From Rostratula benghalensis (lineage: Eukaryota > Chordata > Aves > Charadriiformes > Rostratulidae): DNA of 64,000 nucleotides. Within the stretch, counting starts at the first letter, position 1. Each line of letters starts with the position of its first letter. Of this stretch, positions 1-14,758 are shown piece by piece. The DNA lies in NCBI GenBank assembly GCA_013399305.1, contig VXAI01000025.1, positions 4,642,798 through 4,706,797 on the forward strand, in the 5' to 3' direction. Under the pieces are notes generated by a model. It was not told where the DNA came from, did not search any database, and saw nothing but the letters and a program-made list of their open reading frames with translations. The position numbers and the translations under genes were made by a program.

Positions 1-3000
1 AACTGCATGGCTACGTGTGTCTGTCGTCTTTTCCGATCAACAAAGCAAGCAAAACAGCACCCCGAGTGTACTTGTCAACAGTCCGCCAGTGAAGAGAGGT
101 GTGAAACCGCAGAAGGAAACAGGCAGAAATAGAGTGGGGAGAAGATGCTGGGGATGTTTCCCCGAATCCTTCGGCGCAGAGGAGGGATCTGCCCCTTTTT
201 TGTGGACAGGCAGAGGGAGACGGCAAAATGTGGAAGCGCAGAAATTTATGGGGAGCCCCTCTGAAAAGGCACTTTCCCCCGTTCCTAGGTGACTTGGTGG
301 GAAGTGCAGCGCAGCACCCAGGCCGGCCCTCTGCGCTGAGGAAGCCGCACAGGTTCCAGCAGAGCAGGGAATCGCTCCCACCAGACCAACAGCTTCAGCC
401 AGCACCTGATTTTCATCCCAAAGGATGCTCACGCTTCCTTGGGCTCTGACTGCCCTAACCTTGGGCCATATTGCTGAGATCACCTTCTTCTCACATTTTT
501 TGGGGGGGGAGGGAGGTGTGTGTGCAACATTGGCGTGCAAGACGCAGCCTTTGTAAACCAGTGTACAAACTGGTCCTGGCGGCACAGGTTCTGCTCTGCT
601 GGGGCAGCCGTGGTGAGGATGGGCTGAGCTGCTGCCTCAGCACCTGTTTTTCAAGGCGGTTTGTGCACTTTTCCAGCCTGGTGTCCAGCACCGCTACCTC
701 GGGCTCTCCTTGAGACTCATCCTCTCGCTTGCCATTGTGCGCTGCCGGCTGGGAAGTTTGCAACCTGAGCATCTAGACCTATCAGTAGAGCGTTTGGCCT
801 ATTTATTTATTTATTTTCCTTGGGTTTTGTTTGGCTCTCCACTCCGGTGAGATCAGAGATAAAGCATATTTACTCGTTGCTGCTTGCCCCGGCCAGCTGA
901 GGAGCTGGGCTGGAGTGAAAGCAGCTGTTTCCGAGCAGCGTGCGTGGCTTGTGCTCATTCTCAATTCCCAGCGAGCAGGATCCTTCAGCGGTGATGGAGT
1001 AGCTCCGAGTTTCAGTCTATCTGTCACTGCTCGACTGTTTTACTGTGCACACAATGCACTGATGGGCGACATCACTCAACTGCAACAAGTCCAGCTACAA
1101 AAGCAAGTAGCAGCAATTTGTAGCCTCAATGCAGCCATTTAATCATTCCCAACACTTCCCTGGTTGCCACTCTGGATAAACCAACTTGAGAATTAAGAAC
1201 AAATATTTGACTTCCCTCCCCCTGCTCCAGGGCCCCCCCCTCCCCACCTACAATTTTAAGCAGCCCTGTTTAGACTGTATGGTACTTAACAGGAGACCTT
1301 TGCCCTTTAGTTAAAAGCTGTGACCAGGAAATCCCACCTCCTCTTAATGAGCTTTTTTGTTCAGCTTACAGGGAGGGATTTGCACTCCACTCTTGCACTA
1401 CAAATGCTTTGTCTGCCTGGCTTTTTTTATTCAGCTGATGAATAAAAAAAGCAAACGCCAAACTCTACACATGTTTCAGTCTCCATTAAGACAACAAAGA
1501 GTTCTAAATGCATGTCCTAGCAACGGCAACAATTTTTTTTTTTTTAAAGTGAGAAGAAAGAAAATGTGGTCATTTGAGCGGTGGTACTTTCCATAGCTAT
1601 TCCTTAATGCTTTTGTCAAAAAAGCTGTATGCCTTTGCCTATCAAAATACATACCTCTAGGTAAAAGGACAGACAGCACTTTTGGGACCAATATTACACT
1701 CCTTCTACTGTGAAACAATCACAGAAGCAGCCCAAGCAATGGCCTTTGTCAAATTTTTTACTTGTGTGTTTTACCCACGTGCTGAGACCTCTCCTGCTCC
1801 AGTGGCCTTGAAAGTGTTTTTCCATTGTTTTGGGCTTTTTTTCCTTTGTGTGTGCCTCAGACAGCTCTTAGCTTCCTCTAATCTCTCCTTCTTTCCTTTT
1901 AATCACTACATATGCTTAATAACGATAGACTGCAGACACCAGCATCAAATTATGAACGGACAGAAAGGTGGAGGATTAAATGCAGTCACAACAAGAGACG
2001 GGTTCTGCGGGAACCTCGAGATACTTGAAGTAGATGGAACAAGGGGAGAGCGGCGGAGGAAGTCTCACTTTCCAGAGAGCAAGACTAAACCCCACGTGTG
2101 CCTCTCTGTGCACAGAAGTCGAACAGGAATGATTCTCCAGCCCATTACACACCCACGTGCTGACTGCACGCTGGTGGCTTGCTAGGCTGGTTAAAAGGAA
2201 TCTGGAAGAATGGACAGGGAGACTTGGTTATCAGGGAGCATATAATAGAGAATATTAAGCAAAACTCTGCTGCAGGAGAAGGGTAAAGGGCTTTTTTTTT
2301 TTTTTTGATGCTGGGCAGAAGTTGACAGCTTAGAGAAATTAGACTTTTGGAAAATCCCTCATTACAATAATTCCCAAGCCTACTGGGCTGGTTAGCGACT
2401 GTCAGCCTCTTGCAGGCCACCAAGCATCCATAGCATTTATCTTTTTGCATGAAAGCCCGAGAAAATCAGCACCAGTTCTGTTATTGGCAGATCCCTGGCA
2501 TCACTGCTCATACCACATGTGGGTGGGGGGACCCCAAGGAAGCCTGGGCTGGAGCCAGCGTATCCGAGGTGCATCTGGCAGCCTGTGTGATCATCACAGG
2601 TAGCGCAGAAAAAGTCCACGTGGATGTGGATGGAGTGGTAGCATTAGGTGAGATCAATCCAATAAGCCCTAGTTCATGCTTAAATGTGATGAACTAAACT
2701 GCAAAAAAGGAAACTGCTTTAGAAAATTACAAGGTAGGATCGACTTTTCATCTCATTATAGGTGCCAGATGTGCCTGTATGGCAAACACTAGCTACTCTG
2801 CAGAACAGCTTGTTTGTATGTTTTAGGTACCAACAGTTCTTTTCCCAGATGCGTTCTCCTAAAATTATTTCAGATTCAAAATCAGTTTTTCATGTTGCAT
2901 TCCCTGCACTGCCAAGCCAGATCTTCAAATATGAGTCTAACATAGCTGACCTGGCTTCAAAATAAACATTAACCAAAGGATTTTAGAACGTTCTACATCA

Positions 3001-3429
3001 GCATATTTATATAAAAAGAAAATCAAGAAATTGTTTCTCCACAATGGCTAGAAAAACCTCAATGAAAACCTACCATTTATTCTAATGAGGGATTTCTGGC
3101 TGCAGGTGTTATTTCAGGGTCCTGAACAGTATTTGCTCTGTGTATGTGATCAGAGCTGCTAAAGAGACAAATCTTCAGGGAGGATGGGCGAGAGAAGGAA
3201 ATAAATATTTCAGTGGTAAAGGTTTTCCCACCTCTACCTTTTGGGTTGCATCTGAACTGGTGGCTGTTTGCAGTTGCCAAAACCTTTGAACCTCTCAGGG
3301 GAGAAGGATGCCATTTCAGCAGAAGCATGGGGGGGATGTCACCAGGGCACTTTGCATGTCCCTGTACTATCAGTCCCTGGAGACTCTCCCTGTCACCCTC
3401 AGGCTGCAGAAAATCATTGACCTCAGGCT
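1..3429. other. Unique noncoding sequence, no gene recognised
   Basis: I see no gene, known repeat or RNA here. The longest frame (about 1,682-2,185, plus strand) lacks an early ATG, has no recognisable domain and carries long low-complexity Phe/Leu/Cys stretches, so I read it as chance. Local landmarks are T runs at 1,533-1,545 and 2,292-2,306 and a short ATTT-type stretch near 801-820. The function, if any, cannot be read from the sequence. Confidence 0.6.
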
Positions 3430-3494
3430 AAAATAAAATAAAGAAACAGAAAAAGAAAAAAAAAAAGAAAAAGAAAAAAAGAAAAAAAGAAGAG
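3430..3494 (+). repeat. A-rich low-complexity tract
   Basis: About 65 bases made almost only of A with interspersed G, plus two T near the start, arranged as irregular AAAAG and GAAAAAA units. It is typical vertebrate low-complexity DNA. No flanking element end is visible, so I do not call it the tail of a retroposon. Confidence 0.85.
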
Positions 3495-6400
3495 ACTCAG
3501 TGCTACACATCGTCCTGTCTAGCTTTCACTCCCTGAAATCAGAAGCTGGAGTTAAGCCCCTAGGCTCGCAGCAGTTTGGGCGACCTGGGATCCAGACCTT
3601 GTGCTACTCAGCCAGACACCTAAGAAAATTTGAAGACAGCTTTGTCTTAACCATTTTGCTTTGAGTTGGTTGAGCTGGACCTCTTCAGCTCAGGCTGCAT
3701 GTCCCCAGCCATCACCTGAAGATGTGGACCTATGGTAGTGCCTTCAAACCCTGCCAAAAAGGAGCAAGAGAAGCCACTCCTCAGCTTTCCCAAGGTAGTG
3801 ACAGAACTCACTCAGCACAGGGTGCTGGGTTTGGTTGTCTTTTCTGCTACTGGGCAGAAAATAATGCTTCTCCTTTTGGAGGAGAATTGACTTGAAGGAA
3901 GAAGGATTTACAATTCACATTGTAATTGGACCGACATCCTCCCTGCCAAATGCTCCAGACACTGGGATTAGCTTTATACCACTCACATTTTACTACCTCG
4001 TGAATCTTTCATAGTATCTGGACAGTGCTAAATCTTGCTGATAAGGGATGGTTGTTGCTCCCATCCGAGAACATCCCACATTTTCTGCAGGGAGTCCCAT
4101 CGCCAGGTGCACGAATGGGGAGGAAATCAACACCACCCCTCTTGTTTCAAAAGGAAATGCAGACTCCCATGCACATTCCCCATCACACCAAAAGCCCAAC
4201 CATGGACACTTGCTAAGTGTCAGCCTCTATTTCTCTATCCCAGTTGTGCATTGCTGGAAGATAAACAGACACTAAGCTTCTTGGCACCTCCAGAGTTCAC
4301 ATCACTTTGCACTTATGGGGGACAGGACAGCAACTGTCCTGAGAAGCTGAGGCCTGCTTCAACTGCCTTCAGGATGAGGTGTTTTCAGCCATTTTTGACC
4401 CCATAGACATTTTACAATCGCCTTCTCCACTCAACCACCCCCACAGAGGAGAAGCATTTATAAGCCACAGTGGTTTCAGACCAAATATTCCAGGAATCTC
4501 AACACTTAATTTATAACCTCCTCTTGTGGTTGCGGATCAGGAGCTCCTGCACTCATCGTTGGTGGTGTGGAGAAGCATGGGCAGGAAAGTGGGCGATCAC
4601 CCAGCATCAGCTCTCAGTGGTGTCTGACCCAAGATCTGACAGCAGTCAAGCATTTTTCCAGAGATGAGCCTAAAAAAATGAAGCTCCGCTAGGCCTCACA
4701 TAATGTTTTTTGGCACCCCTCAATTAGAAACACTTTCCCACATACCTACTTTCATAAAATCACCAGCATCCGCATCTCTGGCAGAAAGTTTTGTAATGAA
4801 TTTTTTTTTTTTAATATATTTTCAGCTGTAAACAGCAGAAAACCCCCTTCAGGCACTTCACTAGACCTTTTATCCGTACGCAGGAAAAAGAATTGATTGA
4901 TTTTGAAGTTAAACGTTGGCATCTGCTGTTATTCAAAACCAGGACCTTGGATACACTCATCCGCCATGCTTTCAGCTCAGCCACCAGTGTGCTGCAAATG
5001 AAGACAAGCTGTTGTCAAATGAGAAATGCAAAATAGTCAATCTGTTTGTCTGTTTAATGTAACTGGGAACATAAGCTGCTAAAAATGCTACCATTCTGCA
5101 CTGTCAGATGGGAGACACTCTCCAACAAACGAAAGCCTAATGACCCATTTTACTCAGGCGCTCTGGAGTTCCTCCTAATGGTATTTTCCATATGCACTTC
5201 AACATGCTTTTAACTGAAACTGCAAATGGTACTATTTTCTATCTAACACAAGCGTGTAATCTGTGTAGCTTTTTTTTTTTTTTTCCCTCCTCTGGCACCA
5301 TGAAGGAATGCTGATGTTCAAGGCGTCTTGAAACAGTGAGCATATTGCTCAAGCATCTGATGCTCATCTTCTCTTTACACCTGCCATTGTACTGTATTAA
5401 AGGAAAAAAATCAAGTCATTAACCATGATAGATATGTTTTTAATAAGAAAGTGTTGCGCCTCACCAGGCAGATAAATAGCAAGTCTTAAGATATCTTCAG
5501 AGCCCGAGCATACAATTACAGAATAAAGTTAAATATGCTGGGGACTCTTCAAAGACTGCTATAACTTGTAAAGATTAGGTCTCTATCAATTACGCAAGCT
5601 GCACTTCTTCAAGAATTTTCTAGCATTAAAATTGCTAATTTGACTTTTCCTCTGAAAGTTCCCCATTCCCCACAGATAATTATGTGTGAAATGTTGCCTA
5701 AACAAAACGGTGATTTGGCCAAGAAAACAAGCGTGCTCCATTTTCTAGTGAAAAAACAGTGAAAAATGCTGCTAGTAGTGCCAAAGCAGGGTGAGAAGAA
5801 ACTGGGGATATCTTGGCCATTTTATTCAATATTCTTGGGGTTTGGATAGTGCAAATTCCATGGGTCTTATTTCAAAACCCACAGAACTAGGGTGAAGTTG
5901 TTGGGTTTTTTTTTTTGGTGTTTTTTTTTTTTTTTCCTCCCCCAAAAAAGCTCTAGCATTTAACCTCTCTTCAGAGGCAGTGTATTACCAGCCAGTGCTG
6001 GTTTTGCTCTCTTCTTGGAAAACGCGACAGCCCCGCGGTCTGTTGGCATCCTCTCAGGAGGTGCTCCTTTTAAGCCATTGCAGTCTTAGACTCAGCTTTA
6101 TCTCCACTCCTGCTGTTATTACATTGATATGTTTTCTTAATTATTGACACAAGAAATGCTCAGTCAGAAAGGGCAGATCCCAGGGAATGCTCTGCTGTGC
6201 TGAGCTGAGCGGCGGCGCTGGGAGGGTGCCTGCTCCCTTCCCCGCCTCCCTTGCCCTCGGGGTGCTGCCAGCATGGATTAGCAAACCCCAAAACAGCACT
6301 GAACATCTTTGGGCACTCCCTTTTTCCCCTGCAGAAAAATAAGATCCTACTCTTCCGGATTCCTTTCCACCCCCCCCCCCCCCAAAAAAAATACACGACG

Positions 6401-9400
6401 TTATTGCTTCCCATAAGGTTGTTTGCCGTCTAACATGGTGGGGCCATGGGGTGCAAAGGGAAGGGACTGAAGTGTCCCTGGGGAGGACTGGCCAGGGATG
6501 CTGATGCAGGTGAAGCCCATTCTCTGACCACCAGGCATGGGACCACTGCATTGTCAGCATCAGCTTCACGAGGTACCACCCAGCTACCCTGCCCACAGAA
6601 TTCAGTGCTACTTAACCTTTAGGAAAAGTGTTAGAAAACATAAAGGAGGCAATTATAGCTTAAAATAGTGGGGACTGGCAGTCTGCAATGATGTGTCAAC
6701 ACTTGGGATTTGTGGACTCAGGAGAGAAAGATAGGGAGAAAGAGCAGGTGCAAAAGTGAAAGACAGAGGAAGAGAATATTGCATGCAGGGGGTTAATACC
6801 ATGGCCAGTCATCTCCAGGATTAGGGAAAAAATTAATATGATCTTGGAATTATCCACTCAGTATCTAAGTAGATATTAGTATGGTTTGCTTAATTCTAAA
6901 AGAATCTGGTACCAGGCTAGGAAAAATAATCCAATCCTCTTTGCTCGCTATGTACCTCCTTCCTGTATAAAAATAACACGAACCCAAACCCTACATAAAA
7001 CCAAAACCAGGCTTTTCCATCACAGATCAAAAGTCAAGCAAGTAGTGTTGCATTGCAGCTGCCTGAATTATACTTGGCCTCTGAATAATAAATAGGGAAT
7101 TTTTCGAACCACAGGCTCATTAATGAGCACTAATTCAGAACTGATGGCACAATGTTCAGTAATTTAAGCAATGTAGACAATGAAGGTTCTCAACTCCGGT
7201 ACAAAGAGTGACCTACAGAATCTTGTGGAATGAGTAATTACAGCTAATATTCATTTCAGCTTCTATTAGAACATCCAATAAAACAAGGTCGTGACAACAG
7301 GCAGGGATCACATCCCGGCAAGCATCGCAGTGGGGAGAGACGGAGTCACCCTGGAGCAGGTGGATGGTTCCTATTAGTTGGGCTCCTGGATGAATTAGGA
7401 GGCTGACAGGTCCCTGGAGGACTGTGGTAGGGGAAGCAGTGGCATAGGCAGCTCGGGGAATACAGGGAAGGTTTTCAAGAGCACAAAGGTTAGGCTGGGA
7501 TGAGGTTTGTTTTCACCCATAACTAACAAAGGCTCGAAGGACAGACCATGTGCTACTATCTTTTTTTTATTTTTGCCCCTCATCTTTTCAGATAGTTTGG
7601 TATCAACATGTAGAAGGAACGATTCAGTGGTTTGAGAGCTGAGGATGGACTCAGGACAAGTTGTGAACAAAGGATAAAAGCTGATAGATAGAAACAGGAC
7701 AGCAATGGGAGCCTGCAGTGTGAAATGCAGTTGAGTGAGCGGCAGCAGAGCAGAAGGAACTGCCTGGAGAGTTTTCTACTTTGTACAGATCAGCCTTATT
7801 AATTCCTAAGAGAGGATGGAGAATATGGTCAAGAGACAAAATAAAGAAATGATCTGCACTTTTTTTGGTACAGTAAGCGGGTAGGTGGCTGGCTGTTAAA
7901 ACAGCTTCTGACAATCCTCACAGGACCTCCTGGCGCTTTTAAAAAACTGAAGGAAGACTTATTTTCTTTCCCCCCAAACATGTTAAAATTTCACACTTAA
8001 ATGCAGACAGTTTTTCAGTGATACTACCTAGCTTTAAAATAAAAAAAACCAAACCCATTCAGACAACACAGGCCTACTCAAAGTGATCCCCTCCCAAATC
8101 AATTCATAGGCTGGAAATTGTTTATCACAACCATCCGGGCAACACTGAGAAGCCCGGAAAGGTTGTCAGCCAGAACTAATTGCCTAACAAATACAATTCA
8201 CAACAAACAGTTTGACAAACTCATAAAAAATCAACTCTGCTGGCTAAATCTTTGGCCCTCATGAGAGTTAATTGTGTAGCTGGAGCAGTGCAGTGCAGAC
8301 GTTCCGTGAGCTCTGCTGCCAGAGGAATATTTCCTTGACTCTGGGGAACAGTCTGGTGGGCAAAAACTGGTCCAGAAACACCAAGGCTTGGCCTCTGCTG
8401 ATCAGTGTGGCTTCAGCCAGCCAGAAAATGGCCAACACGGCTCTGAACCATAGTTGTGGCTCTTGGAAGTTATGAGATAGAAACTTAGAGGTCACTGTGG
8501 CCAGTGTTTGGTGTTTGTCTTTACCCCTTCCATTCAAATGTTTGCTTGTCCTGCTCTGTGCATGGGCTTGGACCTACAAAGAAGTCCCATGGAACGGGCA
8601 AGGACACGACACAGACTGCCAGGTGTGAAACACCTTGGAGATATGCAGGGTTTGTCTCAGCCCCACCAGGGACTCCAAGACCTGCAACAAATTGGAAGAA
8701 TAAGGTATATTTTTCCCCAAGAATTAAGGGTCATGAATCCCTTGAGTGGATGTGAGGAAGTACATATTTTTTTTTCATGAAAGTCACAAGAAAAAAGAGC
8801 CTGCCTTTCTTTCTTTTATACCACACCTACTGAGTTTTGTTAATAGCGCTCCTCTGGCAGAAGCAGGTTTGGACAAAGGCTCAGTCTCCTTAGAGAATTG
8901 ATTAAATGCTGGATTTTGGCAGCTAAAAATGAGCTTTGGTGCTTAAGTCCCTGGGGCAGGGGCTGACCCTAAGCACTTCTTGCACTACCTAAATCCCAGC
9001 ATCAAAAATCCACTTAAAGGACCCCAAATACCTATTCACGTCCCCATGTTCCCCAGATACCAGTCTTCATCTAAACATCATTTCAACTCCAGTTGTGAAA
9101 CAGCTGTCCCAACTTGCTGGTGGGTCCAGCAAGGGAACAAACCTCTGTCACTGAGATGCCTGGAAAAAACCTTCTCTCCAGCCATTTTTCCTTGTATGAC
9201 AAATCTACCTCCTGGAAAGCTGATGGAGGACATGGCCCACGTGCAAACAATACAGACCATTTCAGGAGGAGATCATCATTTTTAACAGGGAAGGAAGAGG
9301 GAGGAACAGGGGAACCAGAGGAGGACCAGGACCATGGTGGAGGCACCAGCCCAAGCCCCAGCCCCAGCAGCTGCCCCTAGGCTGCTCTGCTGTGCTGTCC

Positions 9401-12330
9401 CACTGCTGGCACAGAGCTACGCTCTTGCACTGAATTCTGTTGACTTTAGTAATATTAATTGAAGAAGAGTTTCCAGGATTGGTCCCAGGGTTGCTGTAGC
9501 ATCAAATGAATGCCAACAATTTAGATTACCTTCAGCTACAGTAATTTCCATACTGGCTCGAGGATTTTTTCCTGCATCACTTTGAGCAAAGTACCTTTAA
9601 AAGCTGTGCTTTTTTTGGGTATACTATCTAGTGAGGGCTTCTGCTTTCTGTTAAAATGTGCTGATAGATATTTCTTTTCTGTTTAACTTTAAGGGACCTT
9701 GGTGAATACTTTAAGGTTTACAACTCAAATGATTGTTTAGTAAGTAAACCTTTTCTCCTCCAGATTTTAGTAAAATACTACATAGTTAAAATATTTTATT
9801 TGGATTCATACCTCATTTCAAAGTGTGGCTCATAATACCTGACAGAAGCTGAACTTTAGTTAGCTATTTCTGCCTTTTTTTCTTGTTTTCCTCCAAAAAG
9901 AAGGAAGTTGAACATATCTTCTGACACATTAAGCATGACTACTGGGAAATTAAAACAAATGCTGGTACAATTCACAGGGGGAAAAGAACTTAAAGTTTGT
10001 TTATAAATTTGTTCCCAGCTCCAAATGCATGTCATAAATTAATAGGTCATCAACATACACTATTTAGCTGGCAGCAAGTAATTTTCTGTGAAGATATGAG
10101 ACAGAATATAGCCAGAGTAGCAAATTGGCTGAAAGCGAAGCATTTTGAGTGCTTTGTAAAATTCATACCAGACAACTTCAAGCTCCAACAAAATGGAAAA
10201 TCTTTTCTCTCTCTGTACATAAGTCCAAGGATTTAGAAAACTGACTAATAATGCAAATGCCCAGAGGTTAATAGCCTGGTGCCACAGTTGGAACACACAC
10301 CCAGTTTGCAGGAGATCCATCACACGTGTATCTGGGCAGTTGGGGAACGTGGGGCTACAGAGCAGGAAGCTTTGAACACCATCAGTACCAACACACTCAA
10401 ATCGGGAAAACTTCTTTCAAAGCAATCAGAATCCCAACTTCATAGCCTCCTTCGGGCTGGCTTCTGCCAGCCTAATGCAGATGAGACCAATATTTTTGTT
10501 CACAGGTTATGAAATATTCTGCGGTCCCAACTGCAAGGCTGTGCCTCCTAACTTGGCAAACCAAACCACATATTCAGGCCGGGTGGGAAGTGGCAGGGTG
10601 TGGATCAAGCCCCAGCAGCCTCATTACAAGGTCCGACTCTCACATTTTGAGAGAGATTTTTCTCCAAGATTTGGGTAATTAACCACGTGTATTCAACCAC
10701 GCAGCAAAATTTAATACTCCCTTCTAAAAACATGTCCACACACACTGCAAACTCAGAGCAAAGCAACCTTTGGAGAAAACCGAGACGTGGAGTTAGGATT
10801 AAATGCATCCCTCTGGTTTCTGGTCTAGACCTGCATTTTTCAGCCTGTAAAATGCAAGTCAACTGGAGGTGGTGTGAACAGCACGAGGCACAGAGCAACC
10901 TTCAGCCCTGTGAGCTCCTTCCCAAGGTGACATAGGAACATATTATTAAGGAATTCAAGCAAGGCATGGCCTAGAGAACCATTGCTTTGGCTCTGAAGAA
11001 AACAAACCTTCAACCAGTTCACACACAGCCTAAATAACCTCTTTACAGGTCTGGTGGAGGACAGCAGGAGAGAATGGCTCCAGGGTCTGGTGGGTGGAAG
11101 GACATATATCAGCAGACTGACTTGCTCTGGGCTTCACTATCAGCCTTTCATTTTCCACTACGTTAAAATCCACCATTAAATACACGTATATACATGTACT
11201 CAGGCTTTAAAATTCTTTCAGCGACAGGACGAGGCAATATTATCTTTGAGAAAATGCAGATCCTAACTCAGTCTCCCAAAAGGAAAATTACTGACTTGAG
11301 CAACTCCTGGTAGTTATCCAAATAGCCTTGTCAAATTATTTAAATACCGCATTGTGATATTACTGAAGTTGGTACCAAGTTACTCTTGGCAGAAACAAGT
11401 GTTCACTGGCAGGTGCTGAGTAGATGAGCTGTTACTGCTCCAGCTCTCTGTGTCAGCAGCACGGCTGGCTGCTGAGAGGGATTTTAACCAGGGAGCTCAG
11501 CAAAATGCCCTCCAAAGGGGTTACCATTCCTAAGGGGCTCTGTGCTGGGGGTTAGCTTTTACCTCTCTAAGGCTGGGTCTTTTCCTGCTGTTACGCTGGA
11601 GTAATGCTATATATATATATTTTTTTGTTTTAAGGGGATGGGTGGGAGGGGTGCATCACACAGCTGCAGTCAGCACAAAACCCACCCACTATAGAAGAGC
11701 TCGCTCTTCTGTCTTAAGGCAAATTCAATATGTAAATCTCCAGAGAAGAAAAATGGAATTTAGGAATTTACCTGCTCTGTATTAAAAGGAAGGGGGGGGA
11801 AAAAGACTTCGGCTTATGCATTTTTCATTATTCGGGACCCACTCTACCGTTGTATACTTAATGCTTTCATCTCTGCTATAATTTCAGTTGTGAAGTTGTT
11901 TAAAATGCAAGAGTCTAGCAGTGATTCACATATTCTGCTTCAGGAAAAAAACCTTGCACATCTAGGGATACACCAGCTCTGACTGTCTGTCCTGCTGCAG
12001 CGTCAGGAGGGACAGGAGGCAGAGGGACAGCGATGGAAGAAGCATGGGATGGTTTGCTTGTCCTGGGCTTTGAAATCCAGTTCTTGGCTCAGGACAATCC
12101 CAGGTGGTCCTTCTGCCCTATAAGAGACAGGGGGAGCTGGGGGAATCCAGGGGTTACACACTGAGCTCCTGCTGCCACAGTGTTCACCAACCAAACCCAT
12201 AGACAAATGCCATAACAACCTCCTTGTGCAGCAAAGAGGGCGAGAGACCCCAGCAACAGCCTTCTACCATATCGGTGTGCGTGCAGGTATGGGATGAGGC
12301 TCCGTGGGCTCATCCAGGCAGCCATGAGGC
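3495..12330. other. Unique noncoding sequence with homopolymer runs
   Basis: There is no recognisable gene across these 8.8 kb. Homopolymers include T runs at about 5,271-5,284, 5,906-5,916 and 5,921-5,935, and a C run joined to an A run at 6,370-6,391. A frame over 6,141-6,596 on the minus strand depends on translating that C/A run into a poly-Gly stretch and starts without ATG, so I reject it. A perfect 8-bp inverted repeat with a 2-base centre sits at 11,693-11,710. The stretch at 5,030-5,270 is AT-rich, complex and ORF-poor, the look of a noncoding regulatory element, but I have no conservation data. Confidence 0.55.
6370..6391 (+). repeat. C14/A8 homopolymer junction
   Basis: A run of 14 C is followed directly by 8 A. 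Such junctions are slippage-prone in replication and in sequencing, so exact lengths in the assembly should not be trusted. Confidence 0.8.
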
Positions 12331-12575
12331 AGGACCTGTTAGATCATTTAGTCCCCACATCCTTTAAGAAAACTTTCGCCCCCTCAAATATCCTTTCAAA
12401 GGTTTTGTCCAGTTTGGCTGTAAATGTCTTAAGTGATGGCTTTTCCATCGCTTCCCTTGGGAAACCCTACCTTCCTCTAACAGCCCTCAGTAACAGACCA
12501 TCTCCTGCTCTTCAGCCAACATTTGCTTTGGCTCAGTTTTGTCCCATTACTCTTAGTTATATGTTCATGTACCCC
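12331..12575 (-). mobile_element. Old, diverged CR1 LINE 3' fragment
   Basis: Read on the plus strand, this segment is collinear with the reverse complement of a CR1 3' region. It has an 'agatcatttagtcc' block, then a block like 'gtgatggcttttccatcgc' followed by 'ttcccttggga', then a 'cattactcttagtt' block. The same order occurs in the much better preserved copy at 45,681-46,275. Divergence is high, so this is an ancient insertion, and no coding potential survives. The boundaries are approximate. It could belong to a related CR1/L3-type family rather than CR1 proper. Confidence 0.6.
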
Positions 12576-14758
12576 GCTGACATGCTTAATATCATCCGAA
12601 AAATTTTGAGAGTTAAAATTTATATTGCCAAGACAAAGTAAAAGGAAGTAAACAGAAGATTTTTTTTTTTTTTCCTGGGGATATTGCTTTCTGCAGAGAA
12701 GTCTAGGCAGAATAAAAGCCATGCTCAAGGAAGGAATTAGTAAACAGGCAAAATGAAATGACAATGAAATGAAATGAAAACTTTGTCACTTTTCAGCTAA
12801 ACTGGGATGACAAGATTGTCACTTTTTTCTGGCCACCTTTACCCTTAGGGTAATTATTTTAGTGTTGCTATGCAATAGATTTCACTTTAGGCTTCTGGAA
12901 AATGACTATGGCACAAATTCTCTGCCAGACCAAATGGCTACAACTGCATTGACTTCTCATGTATTTTCTAGCCAAAAATTTCTCTCTGTATTTCTAGCCA
13001 AGGGCGCCTGCTAGGTTACAGGAGATGGCACCTCTGCTCATGTTGGAGCAGAGTACCAGCTCCAGGACTCCGTCTTGTCACGCAAATTGATTATTTCCAG
13101 CCTTCAAAGGTCCGCATGTCTGAAATCCATATTGTGCATTTAAGTGCAATCTTACTGAAAAGGTCCAAATCTCTCTGCCAGAAAAGTCCTTTTCTCTCTC
13201 CAGAAGCTCATAGGGAACACGCGTAGATTGTGCTTTAGTGAGGTGAATGCAGAGACAGGCTTAAATTAATATGTCTGGGAATAAATTATTTCTAGAGTGT
13301 CTTGAGCCAGCATTGCATGAATAGATTACCATGAAGCACTATGGGAAGCAATAATTCATCTGCAAATCATAGTTTAAAACAGGAAAAAAAAATCTATGAA
13401 AGCAGAGGATAACTATCCAACCTCTTACTCTCAGTGGTGACAAGTGCTTTGCAATCTGCAAAGTACCTCAGAAGTGTTGTGGGCCACTGTAAATTCACAA
13501 GATCCTAGTTTGTTTTATTTGGCTGGTAGCAGTGACAACTTCCAGCACCTCAACAGTGAACAAACACCCCCCAACAGGCTGGAAGGGCCACAAACACCCA
13601 TAACTATTCCCCGCATAGGGGGAAATGTGAGATGCCCCATGCCAGCTCTACTTCCAGCACTGGGAATGGAAAATAATGTTTTAATTCTGTTTATAACTGC
13701 CAAAAGCAATTTTCCCTGCTCAAGTCTTCCTTCCAGGCTCAGACAGACCCCAGGTGGTGTGAGCAGTGTCACCTCCAAATCATCAGGGTGAAATTGCACC
13801 AGTTGTACGCCCACTTTTGGAATGGAGATCAGGACTCTCCTACATCTTTTTTGGTCTTTGATTGGTTGGTGCCAGCCCCCATTTCTCTTTTAAATGTGTG
13901 CCACGCTCTGTTAAACCAGTTCAGACATTTAAACCACAGTCAAGCTACTTTTCAGGTCATATTATTGGGGAAAAAAGCCACTTAGGTTACAGCTCTACTG
14001 CCCCAGTACTATTTAAAATTATATGATCTTTGTCACTAAATAAAATACAGAATTTTCTCCTAATTCAACACAATAAACTAAAGAGCTAAATGCTTCATGG
14101 TGAGAGAAATGAGAATTCTCTGCTGACCAAAGGAGAAACACACTCTTGCAGCCTGCCTGGTGCCTTAAATCTTCCTACTCAAAATCCCATAGCTGAGACT
14201 AGAGAGAGAACCTCGGTTTGTAAATCAGCCCAGAGGTTTTATATTTAGGCATTCTGCACTCTCATCTCACTATACATCTGTAGAAGTCTATCTAAACTCT
14301 AGAATAAAAAGAAAAAAAAAAATTTATTTTTAAGTTTGCACCTTGATCACACCTCATTCTTTTCTTCTACATCAGCCTCTGGCTTTTTCCTAATCTGCCT
14401 ACAGCTGTGAAAATTGAAAAGTGCCTTTTGTGCTTGCCCCCCTGTGAAGTGACACGGCTCAGCGGGCGTGAGTGGTGCCTTGGGAGCTGCGAGGCATCAT
14501 CGCATCCTCCAAAGGTCATTACAGCAGTGATACTGATGTTCTTAACAGCTCACCTGGAAAGATCCCCAACACAAGGTCCCCCATTAGCTCACGTACGAAA
14601 GGCTGCATGATGACAAGAGCCAGCTTGGAGGCACGAATGGTCAAGGTGGGCATTTCTGAGGCGGAAAACCAGCAAAAGACAAAAGCGCAGCCTCCTACAC
14701 ACAGCGATTTCAGACACCACGGAGCGTAAAGGGATGGGAAAGCCATCGTGTGGTTAGT
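12576..14758. other. Unique noncoding sequence
   Basis: I recognise no gene or repeat here, apart from a T run just after 12,660. The interval at 13,240-13,390 is AT-rich, with 'ttaaattaat' and several 'aat' homeodomain-type cores and no open frame of note. It has the look of a noncoding regulatory tract, but I have no proof of function. Confidence 0.5.

Noticed and set aside
6141..6596. 151-codon minus-strand frame.
   Set aside because: It contains a poly-Gly stretch from the C14 run and lacks an ATG start and any domain.
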